A stretch of DNA of 64,000 nucleotides from assembly GCA_024500155.1 (NCBI GenBank), contig CM044860.1, positions 8,418,501-8,482,500 of the forward strand. The letters run 5' to 3'. The notes under the pieces were generated by a model. The model was not told where the DNA came from, did not search any database, and worked only from the letters and a program-made list of their open reading frames with translations. The stretch is from Chenopodium formosanum (taxonomy: Eukaryota > Streptophyta > Magnoliopsida > Caryophyllales > Amaranthaceae). This document shows, in pieces, positions 46,489 to 60,182 of this stretch. Position numbers and translations under genes: made by a program. How positions within the stretch are numbered: position 1 is the stretch's first letter; each line of letters begins with the position of its first letter.

Positions 46489-49400
46489 CTACTCTTTGTA
46501 TTTCATCGTCTCTTTCTCAAAACCAATTGTCGGAAATTGTTTAGCAAAGTCCTCAACATCTTGACGCAGCTTCATGATCTCAGACTGGAAGTTGTCATTT
46601 GATTGCATGGTAGCCACAAAATCCTTCAGCTTTGTCCCTTTCAAAAGAGGTTTCAGATGGACAGCATTAGATCATTCATTATTCACTTTCATTGTGGATG
46701 GCAAAAGATGAGCATGGGGGTAATTAAAGCACAAATTGACATACGAACCTTTTGTATCAGCCTTTATCTTTAATGCCAATTTTACAGCAGCATCAAAGAA
46801 GTCAGCCACTTTGGCAAAATCCTCTTCCACAAATCCCCTGGATGTTAGCGCAGGGGTTCCTGTGACAACAAAAGAGCATTTATTTGATGACAATGGAGAT
46901 TCAAAATTCATAGGAGTATGATATATTGATAGGTGACGATGGCCTACCCATACGGATGCCTCCAGGAATCATGGCTGACACATCACCAGGAACTGTATTT
47001 TTATTAGCAGCAATATGAACTGCTTCCATGACCTTTTCAACTCGTGATCCATCGATACCCTTTCCATGGGAAAATAAAGAAAAGAGAACAAAGGTTACAT
47101 TTTAATAATTTGTAGACAGCCCACTTGGTTTTACCACACCTTTCCAGTCCATAAATCCCACCATGGGTTGGCAGAGGAATGCAAAATCAATTATTATATA
47201 CTTTCCAAGAAACACCATAAATTATAGCATGTTATTTGCAACAATACATTAAGGGCATGCAAATTTTCCTACTTAATACTAAAAATAGCCTCCAAGCAGT
47301 TCTATAACTCGAACAAGAGATAGTGACACTATTCTCTAGTTTGGAACTTGAGGGACAACCCTTATAGCAGTTTAAAGGTTCTGAAGGAGATCAGCCATGT
47401 CAATATCAACATAAATTAATAACTGAGAAAATGCAAAACCATGAGCCATTATCTAGGACCAAATAACCTGTAGACACAAACGTTCATGAAAATACAAAAA
47501 TTAGATCATTCACCTTGTCTCTCAGATTCACCAAGACTAGATGGTTATCAGTCCCGCCAGAAACCAGATGATACCCATTGTCAGCCAGCTTCTGCAAAAT
47601 CAATAGTGTTGGACCAAGCCTTGTCAGGGGCTTTCCTACCACAATAGCAATGAATTGATATATGAAGAAAAATACTCAGGGATTTTGTTTTGATTTGATG
47701 TACCTGGGCAAATGCAGCACAGTTACTTAGCACCTGCTCTTGATAGGCTTTGTATTCTGGAGTCCTAGCCTGAACATTACAAAGCAATTATATGGAGTAA
47801 AAATTAGTTAGATTAACATACATTACAAGCTGGAAATTGTATCTTTGATCTGAAAATTCATATACAAAATTCAAGATAAACCTGTTTCAATGCAACAGCT
47901 AAGCCAGCAATAGTGTGATTGTGTGGTCCACCCTGAAGTCCTGGAAAGACAGCCTGATTGATTTTGTCTTCAAAATCATACATTACCTGCAACAACAACT
48001 CAACTACTAAGAATTCATATACTTGATGTAAATGATCTACTCACCCATTTTCTCATTACTGAACTGGTCAACAATTAGTCCCCAGCCCGAAATAACAATT
48101 TGGAATTTGAATGAACAAAGGTTACAAATAAGCCTCAATGGATGGATGATCTCAGCATTTAACCATTACAGAGAAAATGTTTCTGTAATTAGAGTTTGAA
48201 TATTGTCCAGCCAAATAATTGGGACAGAAATGAATGGATTGATGCAGATTATTCTTGTCAAAGAAACAAAAACTCACTTCCTGCCCTTTCTTGTTTATCT
48301 CTTTTAGACCCTTCCTAAAAAATATCATTGCTCCTCGTGGCCCTCGGAGAGATTTATGTGTTGTAGTTGTCACTATGTCTGCATACTCAAAAGGAGATGG
48401 AATGACACCTGCAGCAACCAACCCACTGATATGTGCCATATCTGCGAGCATGATAGCTTTTTGCTTGTCACAAACCTATTGGATCAAAACAAAAACAAAA
48501 ACAAAAAAAAAAAAAAAAAAAAAAAAAATTATCATACCTTTCATTTCAAGACATAGAAGTGAATGAGGAAATAATGAGACTACAGAAACAAAAAAAATAA
48601 GCTAAGGGAGTGCACCTTTCTGATCCGTGCATAATCATATAGGCGTGCATAAGCACTTGCACCAGCAACTATTAATTTTGGCCTGAACAAAGTGGCACTC
48701 TTCTCCATCTGCAAAGAATTATATTGACAAGAATTAATATACTCTTTAATGACACGGAATATATTTTTCAATAAAGAAGTTAGTCACAAACTTATCCGTA
48801 CTAAACTTTAAGAACTATGAAGAGTATTAGATTATCAGATAACAACACTATAGAGAAATACGAAGTACGGTTTATGCACATGGTAATTCATTCTTCAATA
48901 GAAACAAATGACATTATGTTATAAATTCACTTACAGATAAACTTTTATAAAACATCTAATAGTACATGTACATCCATGTTTTCCTGGCTAACATGTGACA
49001 TCTAACAAGACCAGAGGAATGCAGTCCTTTTTTCATTAATCCAAAAGAAGGAAGAGCTGGAACACCACAGCAAATTGGCCAAAAACTAGATTTTTTTCCC
49101 TTTAAAAACAACATGGAGCATACAAGTCTCAAAAAGAGAGTACCTGATCATAGTCTATGTAACCTGTGCTCTCATCCAATCTATATGGCATGGTCTCAAA
49201 GAATATGGACACAGCTGATATCTTCTTGGTGTCAGTCTGCAAGTAAAAAGAAAAATGATTGAGCCTGCATGTCAACATGAGCATAAGAAAGCTCATAAGC
49301 CAGACCTACAACAATTCCTCATTTATTGTGTCAAAAAAAAAAAACAATTCCTCATTTCAGATAGTAAAGCCAAATTGACGAAGGATAACTTTAACAATTC

Positions 49401-52054
49401 TCCATGGTATATAGTTAGCCAACTTAACTCAAAACCAATCAACTAATTTTACAGCTGTTTTGGAAAGCTCAATCACCAATCCGGAGAGGGACGGAAGTAG
49501 TTTTAAATATATGAACATATGTAGAGAAGGCCTATGCCATTTTTATTAAGATTGATAGTCTCCAATGGCAATTCTATTAACATGTGATCTAGAAACTTAT
49601 ATTTCACTTACTAAGGAAGCTGGGAAAAGTGGAGGAATATAACTTAGTTTAAGTAGTGAGTAATGAGTTCTTCCAGCAAACTGGAGGCCACAACATACAA
49701 AATGAAAGCAATGCCTAGGTCTTCTTTGAGTTGAGAGTAATTTGTTTATTAAAAATAAAACACATATAAACCAGCATGAATGATAGTTGATGATTGTTTA
49801 ATTGATAAATCTTAACAAAACCCCAAAATTTTGCACACATGCACGCACACACACCCAAAATCTAAACAAATGTTTCATTGAACAAAAATTAGAGCACCTG
49901 ATAACCATGCGAAAGATGTCCACCATGAGGTAGATCAAGTGCCATGATTCTTTCATGGGGTTTCAGAAGTGCAGTATAAGCTTGGAAGTTGGCTGGTGAT
50001 CCAGATAGAGACTGCACATTGACTGCAATAATAATGAGAAAAAAAAAAAGAATGTGCTTCATGATGCTAGATGCAAGAACTAAGGAGTACCATTGATCGC
50101 AAATTATGAAAGCCCTCATAATATGGAATACAAAACAGAGACTGTTTTCATGAATCCTTTCCATGACTTTAATCAGAAATATCATCCACAATATTGGAAG
50201 TACACTGTTCAATTAAATATCCCAATTGTTCAGACACATTTTTCGTGCAAAAATGTTGTGATTGTGGAATGTATAGCTTGCGACTATTATACAACTTCTG
50301 GACATGTGCTCGCAATTATGTGCTCACCTCCCCATTTTGCAGGATCCAGTTGAAAAGCTTCCAATGCCCGCTTCTGACACAATGACTCAGCCATATCAAT
50401 GTACCTGATATCCATTTCACTTAAGATGAGACAAGGAACTATAATCTATTGTAGCTACGCTACAAAAAAAAAAAAAAAAAATAAATAAATAAAAGATGGA
50501 GCTTTATCATACTCATTTCCTCCATAGTATCTAGCCCCTGGATATCCTTCACTGTATTTGTTAGTCATGACAGAACCAACAGCTTGCATTACTGAAACAG
50601 AGGTGAAATTCTCTGACGGTATAAGCTCAAGCCCCTATAGGCACCCATAAATTTTCAATGTGAGACCAGAAACAAACAATAATTCCTCAGGTCAACCTGA
50701 TTAATAGGTATTACGAATGAATGAATAGTGATACTGGATTAGGGGGTGTTTGGTATAAATATTGTAAATGAAATGGAAAGGATTCAAATAAGTAGGGAAA
50801 AGGATAATGATAAACGTTATCTTTACTATATGTTTGGTATCTTAGTGGAATGGAAACAATTTGAGTAGATTGTGATTGAGTAAGGAAACGTATTTTGTTT
50901 CCACTGGTTTGTCAAGGGTAACAAATTGGGGGATTTTATTACCCTTAGGAAACAGTATTTGTTACTTTTAACCCATACCAAACAACTAGAAATGAAAACA
51001 CTTAATTGAATTCGTTTCCTACATCTAAAATTACTATACCAAACACCCCCTTAGTGTGATTTGAAAAGAAATCAAAGTCCATGGTAAAACAAACCCTCTC
51101 CCAAAGTCCCAAGTAATTGAGAGTGGAGTTGCATTAGTGTGATTTTTCTATGTACAAAGGAAACTAATTGAGACTGAAGTTGCATTAACAATTTACATTA
51201 ACAATGCCAAACAAGCCTTAAATGTACACATATATGGTATATTCAATCTACATCACATGAAGTTTGGACTTCCATTATCAGATTACGGTGGCTTACAAGT
51301 TGCATCTTCCTTCCATGGTGATACATAAACACGAATTTACGGCAAGATACCAACAATGGTGTAAACAATGAAATGAATTGGCAACACATTTCGCATTTAT
51401 GCATTTAAACGAAACACTCAAAAACATCATTAACATAACAGAACTGAGCAAAATCCTCATGGACAAATTTTCAATATAACTCAATCAAAATTCAAAACAC
51501 AAAGAAGAAAATCCTCTTACAAACATAATACGGAGTACCATATAAAAATAAATAAATAAATAAATATTCAGTAATTAATTTACCTTCCATTGCCGAGCTT
51601 TTTCCAGCTCAATAATGTCTGCAATCTCAGGATCAATAACCTCAAGCGGTTCATTCAGCTGCTTTATCCACTAAATCCAAAAATTTAAAAATTAATAATA
51701 AATAAATTAATACATACGATCACCATTGATACAAATCACCAAACCCTAAATCACCATATTGCAATAAACATCAAACGATAAAAATGTAAAATTTCGACAA
51801 AGAAATTAAAACTTACATTAACACGAGATCGATTGCTATCCAGAGAAGCTTGATTTGACAAAGAAGACTGCCAAACAAAATGCAGAAAAAATATGAAAAT
51901 GTACATACATTCAAATAAGAATGATAATGCGTAAGTTTATAATATGAAATAAAAGAATATTAACCATGTAGAAATAAGAACCGCCATTGAAGATAGGACG
52001 AAAGGAAGATGAAGAAGAAGAGGATAGTCTGCGAAGCGCCATTGACATCGCCAT
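46489..52054 (-). CDS. SHM1: Serine hydroxymethyltransferase, mitochondrial
   Basis: Fifteen exons give 518 aa: 52054-51965, 51867-51817, 51670-51584, 50634-50513, 50404-50328, 50022-49898, 49236-49144, 48708-48616, 48475-48278, 47986-47882, 47769-47704, 47591-47514, 47059-46948, 46859-46749, 46637-46489. The enzyme interconverts serine and glycine using PLP and tetrahydrofolate. In leaf mitochondria it works with glycine decarboxylase in photorespiration. The N-terminus [20 protein letters not shown] is Arg/Ser-rich and acid-poor, a mitochondrial presequence. Seen motifs: [54 protein letters not shown], and the PLP-lysine site [15 protein letters not shown] start at 52054 because the homologous MAM...ALRRLSSS begins there. 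The first upstream in-frame ATG is at 52162 and adds unlike sequence. It resembles Arabidopsis SHM1/SHM2 (about 517 aa) nearly end to end. A Harbinger-like MITE sits in intron 3. Confidence 0.95.
50742..51050. mobile_element. Harbinger/Tourist-like MITE in SHM intron 3
   Basis: GGGGGTGTTTGGTATAAATA on the left mirrors TACTATACCAAACACCCCC on the right. TTA duplications lie at 50739-50741 and 51051-51053. The 309-bp element has no coding sequence. Confidence 0.8.
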
Positions 52055-52337
52055 TGCCGCGCTTTCTCTCTCTAAAAGTGGCTGATATTCTCTCTCCTCT
52101 GAGTTTTTTGTGGCGGTTGATTGGGAAGGGAGTGGAGATGCAGTGGCTGTTGATGTCAGCAATCAGGCACTTTGCTACTTTCAGACTTCAGTGGGTTGGT
52201 GGATTGGTGCGGTTGTTATTGGTGGGACCTCCACCTACTATGTTGGATTTGATATTTTGATTACTTGATTGAGCAGGTGTTTTCATTTTCTATTTTTGGA
52301 GGGTCGTATAATTTACCTCACTTAATTTTTACTCATC

Positions 52338-52953
52338 CGGATGTCCATTCGGTTTTAAGTTTGAATTTAGGTCAAATTTAATCCGATTCGAAATATTATT
52401 CGGTTTTCAATTTTCAAACCAATTCAATCCGAGTTACTCTCCTAACCCAATCTGATCCAATCCAATCCAAATTGAAATTCGATTATTTGGATTCGATTCA
52501 AAAATCCGAATTAATATACGTAAATGTTTAGCCTCTAATAGATTAGTACGATAATATAAAAATAAGAATGCAATTATAATTAACATTTTGTTCAATCCTT
52601 AAGATTAATACAAATCTTGAAAATAGTCATAATTAACATAAATTATTTAACATCAAGTCAAAATACTACAAGCAACACCATTAGATTACAACAATTACTG
52701 CATGCAACAACTTTGAGCAGGTTAAGACAACAATTTTTAACAGCACACAGGTGACTACAAATACATGCTTGATTATAATTTGGTTTTCTATTTAGTTCAG
52801 ATCCAATTAAGGTCAATTTGATCCAATCCGAAAATTCGAATTTCCAAAAAAATGATCCAATCAATCCGATTTAAAGTTCATATTCAATCCGAATTGAATT
52901 CGGTTTGAATTGGATTGCATTTCGATTTTAATCCGAATTATGGACACCCCTAC
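52338..52953. mobile_element. Possible hAT-like MITE
   Basis: GGATGTCCATTCGG at the left and the inverse of CCGAATTATGGACACCCC at the right are similar. The interior carries many ATCCGATT/AATCGGAT-like motifs in both orientations. GGGTGTCCA-like ends fit hAT MITEs, but I see no clean 8-bp target duplication. Confidence 0.4.
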
Positions 52954-53470
52954 TTAAATGGCTATATTTTTTTTTTTACTCAATTAGGGAAATAAAAGGA
53001 TATCTTGTAATTTATTAATTATCTCATTGGGTCAACTCAAACTCGAAAAAGGCATCAACATACATTTTCACTTAGTAATCTAAAACTCAAATGTTATTAA
53101 CTTAAAGATGATATGAATATATTTGGAAATCTCCAATCCAAATTCAAGCGATGCATTTGACAGGAGTCATATACGTAATAGGACTACCTAGTCTTGTACA
53201 TGTTTCTTTTGGGTTCAATGGTAATGGAGGTTGAGTGCATGTAGTGCGTACTGCGTAGACGACGAATTGCGCTGGTTATTGAAATATATGGCCTCAAAGG
53301 AACTAGCTAGCTTAGCCTAGATTTGTTGTTTTAGATGATTTGAGAGAAATCTCAATCCTCTATTTAGTTTTAAAATAAGGATGTATTAACACGGTAAAGG
53401 CATACAGTAGGATTATTGGTGTTAGAATAGAACATGAAGACTAACTCCAATGAACATAAGAGCTACTTTA

Positions 53471-53722
53471 TCCTTTCTTTTTTACTTGATCCACTTTGAC
53501 TTTTACACTATTCACTGTCTCTCTTTTGACTGTCTTTTTTGCATAATGTGTGAGGAAAAACATATTTATGTTGGATTTTTTTGAATTCGTCTCAATAAAA
53601 ACTATCATAATATATAACTTTTATAATTTTTACTTATGAAGAATTAAAGTTATTGATAGCTAAAGTTTTGCATTGGCAAACGTGATAAAAGAAACGGGTC
53701 AAGTAAAAAAGAACAAAGAAAG
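53471..53722. mobile_element. Diverged Stowaway-like MITE
   Basis: TCCTTTCTTTTTTACTTGAT at the left mirrors GTCAAGTAAAAAAGAACAAA at the right. TA flanks both ends (53469-53470, 53723-53724), and an internal GACTTTTACACTATTCAC is typical of the family. Confidence 0.55.
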
Positions 53723-54637
53723 TATAACAATAAGATGATGTTATATATATGTTCATTGGTGTTTATATTCATAAGTGTATATGTTCATTGGAGTTAATCT
53801 TCATGTTTTTTGAATTTACTTTCATTTCATGATCTGACTTCATGTTAATCGTATGCACAATGAGCACCTTGTATATGCCTCCACCATACAATTATTGACA
53901 ACCATTTAACATTGAATTCAATATTAAAATATTATGCTTTAATTTTTTTTATTATTTTTTTTGACAGGACCTTAATTTAAACACTATCTAAGATACATGT
54001 ATTAATAAAATTGGTTTATTGGTTCCAAAATCTTGGTAACAAAGTTGTTATTTTTTTTTTTTTTTGGACACAATCAATTTAAACTAACAAATGAAACTGA
54101 CCATCAATTAAAAACATTCACCAAAACTTTACAAATGAAACTATGTACACAAACACAATGTATGTGACAATGGTTTTGGCCGCATCCGCAATTAAGTTAG
54201 TTTTCAGTTTTTCACCATATTTTCTTATGCTCAAAATAAAAAATCACCTTGGTTAATAATAAGAATGTACATCCTCACCAATATGGAATATGATCAGTTT
54301 TTGCAATTTTCACCATATTTTCTTACAGCCAATTAATAGCTAGGTTTATTGCTGTCAGTCTGTCAAAACACAATAACGCAATACCTATTAGGTTTATTGA
54401 AATCGCTTAGGTTAAAATTATACTCCTATAGTCCTAATGTTAAGTTCCAATTCAAGCATTATAATGTAGATGAATTCTTTTTAATTTAGTATTTGTTGTA
54501 AAAACAAAAGACATGATTTCATATTGATATGGTTAATTTGCACAAATTTTTGCTATTACATATCAAAATACAAAATATTCTCAGTGTGTGCTATTACTTT
54601 TAACCATATTTTCATATGTTGAAAATAAAAATCACAA

Positions 54638-54668
<31 letters not shown>

Positions 54669-55021
54669 CTACAATAAGTATATAATAGGGATATAACAGT
54701 AAATATCATCAATGTGGAATATGAATATGTGATCAATTTTAGCTGGTTCCTATTAAAAAGTCAAATCCTAAGTTGTTTTCGGCTAAAAGCCTAAAAATCA
54801 ATAGATAAAATCTTCTAAAAAAAAGATTCTGTATGATTCTATCTTCAACCAAAAAAAGAATATTATCATACAACAAATTCCTATTTTTCCTTAAAAAGAA
54901 TAAAACGAAATAAAAAAAAAATCCTCCTACTCTCAAAACTACGGTGTATATAATTCCACCCAAAACAAAAGTTCTGAAACCCTAGCAAAAATACACATTT
55001 CAAAGTTCAAACCAACGTTAC

Positions 55022-55072
<51 letters not shown>

Positions 55073-55080
55073 GTACAACA

Positions 55081-58000
55081 ATGGTGGAAACCGAAAACAT
55101 ATATAGAAGAAGAAAATTCACCAATAGAAGAAGTTAGATTAACAGTATCAAACACAGACGATCCCACATTACCAGTATGGACCTTCAGAATGTGGTTTCT
55201 AGGAATAATTTCATGTGTATTACTCTCATTCTTGAATACATATTTCAGTTATCAAGACCAACCATTGGTGATCACTATGATCACTATTCAGGTTGCGACG
55301 CTGCCTATAGGAAGGTTAATGGAGCGTACGATTACGACTCGAAAGTTTAAGTTGGGAGGATGGGAGTTTTCGTTTAACCCTGGACCGTTTAATATGAAGG
55401 AACATGTTTTGATTTCTATGTTTGCTAATGCTGGTTCTGCTTTTGGGAGTGGTACTGCTTATGCTGTTGGTATTGTTGATATTATTAAGGTGTTTTATAT
55501 GAGGAAGATTACTTTTTTGGCTAGTTGGGTCCTTATTATCACTACTCAGGTTAGTTTTTACTCTTTATTTTTTATTTAATTACCATAATATGATCTTGTT
55601 TTCTTTTGTTTCTTGCTAATGATAGATTTAAATAATTTTTTGTTCTTATTGTTGATTATTAATAAATTGTTGAAATTTTAAAGAATTAATTTACAATTCT
55701 ACTATAATTGAATTTTTTAATTTATTGATTGTGTTTGTTCATGATTTTACATTTTTACTGATTTAAACCTAATTCCTTGTCAAAATCGGTTTTCTTTACT
55801 AGAGGAGACTTAAAGGCATTGTGAATAGGGCATATCAGTAAGACTTATATGAGACTTAAAGGCATTTTTAATTTCTGTTTATCAATTACAACTGTTTTTT
55901 TTAGTGAATGTTACATTCGAGTATCTAAATTTTAAAAGGCACTGTGAATAGGGCATATCAGTAAGATTTATACATTTAGGTGTATAAAATATCTTTTGAG
56001 GACAAATAAACAACATTATTGATGTTTTTTTATTAATTTTTTTTTTAATGAAACAACACTATAGACACCTTGGCTTTTATGTGGATTTAAATTTTACTAT
56101 GGAGTAATTCATGAAATTATTAACTATGATATTATATAATGAAATCCCACACACCATGTATCTCTTGGCCCTTTTCAATTTCTCTTTAAAGGACATATCT
56201 ATTGGAATTTTTAGGTCTTAATTGTTGCAATATACTACTTTTGTATTTAGGGAAATTGTTTCGTGTACCCTTAAAGTTTTAAAAAATGCACCGTGTACTT
56301 CTGAAAACTTTCAAATACACCGTGTACCCCTAAGGTTTGTAAGAACGTGTACCAAATACCCCTAGACTCATATAACAAATGATAAATTTGTTAAATTGAG
56401 ACCCCATATAGGCTATAAGCATCAAATTCTATTAAATTGTTACAGTGTAAAGCTAGTATATAATGCTAAATCATTTAATTATCAAGCAAACTTAATTGAT
56501 AAATCATAGTCTAACACCTTAAAGTTTAGGATTTAGAATGATCGATGGATTTCAAATTTTGAAGTAATTTATGCTTTTAGGCGGTTTTACTTTATATATA
56601 AAGTACTAAAAATGAGTCAGTTTGTACGTGGGCATAATATTAGTTTGATAAGTCAATGATATGTGCATTTGTAAGACGATCAGGGTATGTGGTGCATTTT
56701 TTTACAAACCTCAAGGGTACATGGTGCATTTGAAAGTTTTCAAGGGTACACGGTGCATTTTTCAAAACCTAAAGTACATGGAACAATTTCCCTTGTATTT
56801 ATCTTCAAAAAAAATGTAACTAGATAAACTTTACCTTTAAGTTTCATAGAGGATTTATAATTAATCATATGGTGAAAAGCCTAAAATGATAATTCTTAAC
56901 AAAAACTTTGATATACCATGCATTATATCTAAGTAATTAATAATTTCATTTAGCTTAGTTGAACCAAATAAAAAATCTTTGTACATACAGGTAATTAATA
57001 AAACTTGTAGTGATCATATGTGATATGTCTGAAAAAATAATAATGTACGAGTATTTATGTTATGTATGTATCAATGCAGGTACTTGGTTATGGTTGGGCT
57101 GGAATACTAAGAAAGTATGTGGTTGATCCTGCTGAAATGTGGTGGCCTGGTAGTCTTGTTCAAGTTTCACTTTTCCGGTAAGCATGCATTTTTTTAGGTC
57201 TCCTAAACTACTCCGTGTTGAATCCTTGACACTTCGACTAAACATTTTGGAAGTTGACAAATGACAATTATATCTCTGGACTCACCATATGATTTGGTAT
57301 TTTGCAGGGCACTACACGATAAGCAAGACAGTAAATCAGATAAAAGCCTAACAAGAAGCCAATTCTTTGCAATAGCACTAATATGCGCCTTCTCCTGGCA
57401 ATTAGTCCCTGGTTACCTCTTCCCAACAATATCAAATCTTGCAATTATTTGCTTGGCCTTCCCAAAATCTGTCTTAGCTCACCAGATTGGTTCAGGAATT
57501 AAAGGACTTGGAATTGGGGCATTTGCTTTTGACTGGAACGTCGTAGCTGCTTTCAATGGCAGCCCTCTAGTCACTCCATTTTTCGCTATAGTTAACATAG
57601 CTGCGGGCTATGCTTTGATCATGTACTTTATTATACCAATTGCATACTGGGGGTTTAATCTGTATAATGCGAAGACTTTTCCCTTCTTTTCTTCACATTT
57701 GTTTACTGCTGCTGGGACGAGGTATGATGTTAGAGCCATTGTGAATAACAAGTTTGAGCTTGATTTGGGTGCGTACGCTAAGTATGGAAGAGTAAACTTG
57801 AGTATGTTCTTCGCGCTTACTTATGGCCTTGGGTTTGCTGCTGTTGTGGCTACTCTAACTCATGTTGCGTTGTTCAATGGCAAGTAAGTATTCTTTACAA
57901 GTCTACCTTAGTTTTTTGAAAATAATCTCAAATGAGGGTAAAGTGTATTATGCTTTGGTGCACTTTGCATGACCAAAACTAATTTTTGCTGATTAAATGT

Positions 58001-59470
58001 TCGACTTAAAACTAGTTTCGATTATTTTATGCAGGGACATATATAAGCAATTCAGAGCATCATCAAGCCGTAAGGAAGATATACACACAAGTTGATGAAG
58101 AGATACAAGGACATTCCTAACTGGTGGTTTTACATTCTACTAGTCGCATCATTTGCTCTTTCTTTGGTACTTTGCATTTTCATGAAAGATCAAATCCAAA
58201 TGCCATGGTGGGCACTCATTTTTGCTGCAGGCCTTGCCTTTTTTTTCACCCTTCCTGTCAGTGTTATTACCGCGACCACTAATCAGGTGAGAACCTCCTT
58301 TACCTTTATACTGATCTATAACATATGAAGTACTTACACTAGAACCACTCCTTATCTTTCAATGTGACCATCTGGTATTGAGGTGACTAGTTATACTATT
58401 GAAGTGCGGGCAATTGGTATTTGGTGGCACGTCTCAACCATATGAACGACAAGGTTCTAAATAACAACTAGTGCTGATAGGAATTTTTTGTTCCCACATG
58501 CAGACACCAGGGCTTAATGTCATCACAGAGTATCTAATGGGTTTGATTCTACCAGGAAGACCTATAGCTAATGTCTGCTTCAAAACATATGGTTATATGA
58601 GTATGGCACAAGCGGTATCCTTCCTTAATGATTTCAAGCTCGGCCATTACATGAAGGTCCCTCCACGATCAATGTTCTTGGTTCAGGTACGTATTGATTA
58701 TTGTACTATAATATGTCCTATAATTTATTTCTGGCTTAAAGCACATTATCTAATCAAAAATCTTAGCTTTACTTAATCATTATTTCACTTTAAATCTGTT
58801 CTGAAACATGGTTCTTTTACCCTATGACTAATCTAATAGGGTCTATTTTGTACACCATAGTTCATTGGAACTATTATTGCAGGAACAGTCAATTTATTAG
58901 CAGCATGGTATTTCTTAAACACAGTCCCCCACATATGCCAAGACCAGCTCCTACCTCCAGGTAGCACTTGGACATGTCCAAACGACAATGTATTCTTCGA
59001 TGCATCAGTCATTTGGGGTTTACTCGGACCAAGAAGGATGTTTGGATCCTTGGGGACTTACTCATCCATAAATTGGTTCTTCCTAGTGGGAATTGTAGGT
59101 CCTCTTCTTATATGGTTGTTACACAAAGCATTCCCTCAGCATAAGTGGATCGCGCTCATCAACTTGCCTGTGCTCCTTGGTTCAACAGGCAACATGCCCC
59201 CCGCCTCAGCCATTAACTTCACCACTTGGATATTGATCGGGTTCATCTTCAACTATGTTGTGTTGCGTTACAGGAAGAAGTGGTGGCAGAAGTACAACTA
59301 TATTCTCTCCGCGGCCTTGGATGCAGGGGTGGCCTTTATGACTACTCCTTTACTTTGCCCTTGGAAAGGTTGGAGGCATTTCTTGGTGGGGTTCTGGGTC
59401 TGAATATTGTGACCTTGCTAGTTGCCCTACTGCTAAAGGGGCAGTTTCTGATGGTTGCCCTGTATTTTGA
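55081..59470 (+). pseudogene. OPT-family oligopeptide transporter gene with three frame breaks
   Basis: Exons: about 55081-55549, 57080-57177, 57308-57883, 58035-58286, 58504-58686 and 58861 to 59403 or 59470. It resembles Arabidopsis OPT1/OPT4, proton-coupled plasma-membrane carriers of small peptides and metal ligands with many membrane spans. Hallmarks: NPGPFNMKEHVLISMFANAG, IPGYLF-like VPGYLFPTIS, QIGSGIKGLGIGAF and KIPPRSMF-like KVPPRSMFLVQ. Three single-base breaks appear. The first ATG (55081) runs out after 18 codons, while the conserved SPIEEVRLTVSNTDDPTLPV stretch is in another frame. Exon 4 hits TGA at 58093-58095 within HTRLMKRYKD. An extra base near 59347 replaces the conserved CPTAKGAVSDGCPVF end (stop 59468-59470) with a different tail ending at 59403. 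Everything else is well conserved. It is either a young pseudogene or an active gene with assembly indels. Intron 1 holds a MULE. Confidence 0.75.
56250..56792. mobile_element. MULE-MITE with perfect 9-bp target duplication in OPT intron 1
   Basis: GGGAAATTGTTTCGTGTACC on the left mirrors GTACATGGAACAATTTCCC on the right, with arms of about 100 bp containing repeated CACCGTGTACCC motifs. TTGTATTTA is duplicated exactly at 56241-56249 and 56793-56801. Non-coding, 543 bp. Confidence 0.9.
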
Positions 59471-60182
59471 TGTTTTAGTTTGGAGAATTCATATTAGGAC
59501 TGTTACTTGCCCCGCGTTGTTATCTTGTGTAGGTACTTATAAATTAACAAGATTATTTTTCTATGAAGATTTCTTTTTGATTCTTCCATCTATCATTCAT
59601 CTTTTAAGTTGTATAAATAATCACTTATAGCAAGCTATAAAAGATCACAAGCATCAACTGACATTAATATTGTGTTATAGAAAGTTCTGCTACAATTCTG
59701 TTATGCTTGCAGATAACCCAAAAAACTTGTGCACCCGTTGCAAATTTGTTGCAGTATAATCAGTTCACACTAAACCTGTCGAAAACTTAAATGTCGATCA
59801 TGTTATTCCTCAAAAATTCTCCTCCTACTAAGGATTGTGAGAGGGTTTCACCAATGTGTGATGCTAATGTCATACTATAAGCTTGTTAAGAGCTCGTTTG
59901 CAAGGTATTATTCGCAATAATTTGGTTTCGATTTTTCTAATCTCAATAGTCAATAGTGCTTGTTAGGAGCTATAAACATGAATTCTCGAAGTTCACCAAA
60001 CATATCTATTCTTTTAAATAATTAGATACAGCACATAGACGACATAGTATTACTTCATGCATAAAAAGTACAGCAACGACAAAATCACATCTTCAATAAA
60101 TAAATGCCCTGTATAATTAACACTTGCATATCACTATATTGTATGCTTTCTATACAATTATAGATGACAATAATAGCAATAA
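59471..60182. other. 3' flank between OPT and a small minus-strand gene
   Basis: About 710 bases of AT-rich, presumably untranslated and intergenic sequence. Nothing else is recognised. Confidence 0.5.

Larger units (their letters stand above)
52055..55080. other. Divergent spacer between SHM and OPT genes
   Basis: Both flanking genes point away from this 3-kb region, so it must hold both promoters. Two inverted-repeat elements (52338-52953, 53471-53722) and a 48-nt poly-A run (55023-55070) are seen. The poly-A run lies 10 bases upstream of the OPT ATG. No gene is supported. Confidence 0.55.

Noticed and set aside
59226..59630. 134-codon open frame overlapping OPT exon 6
   Set aside because: It is a third-frame shadow; OPT homology lies in the other two frames.
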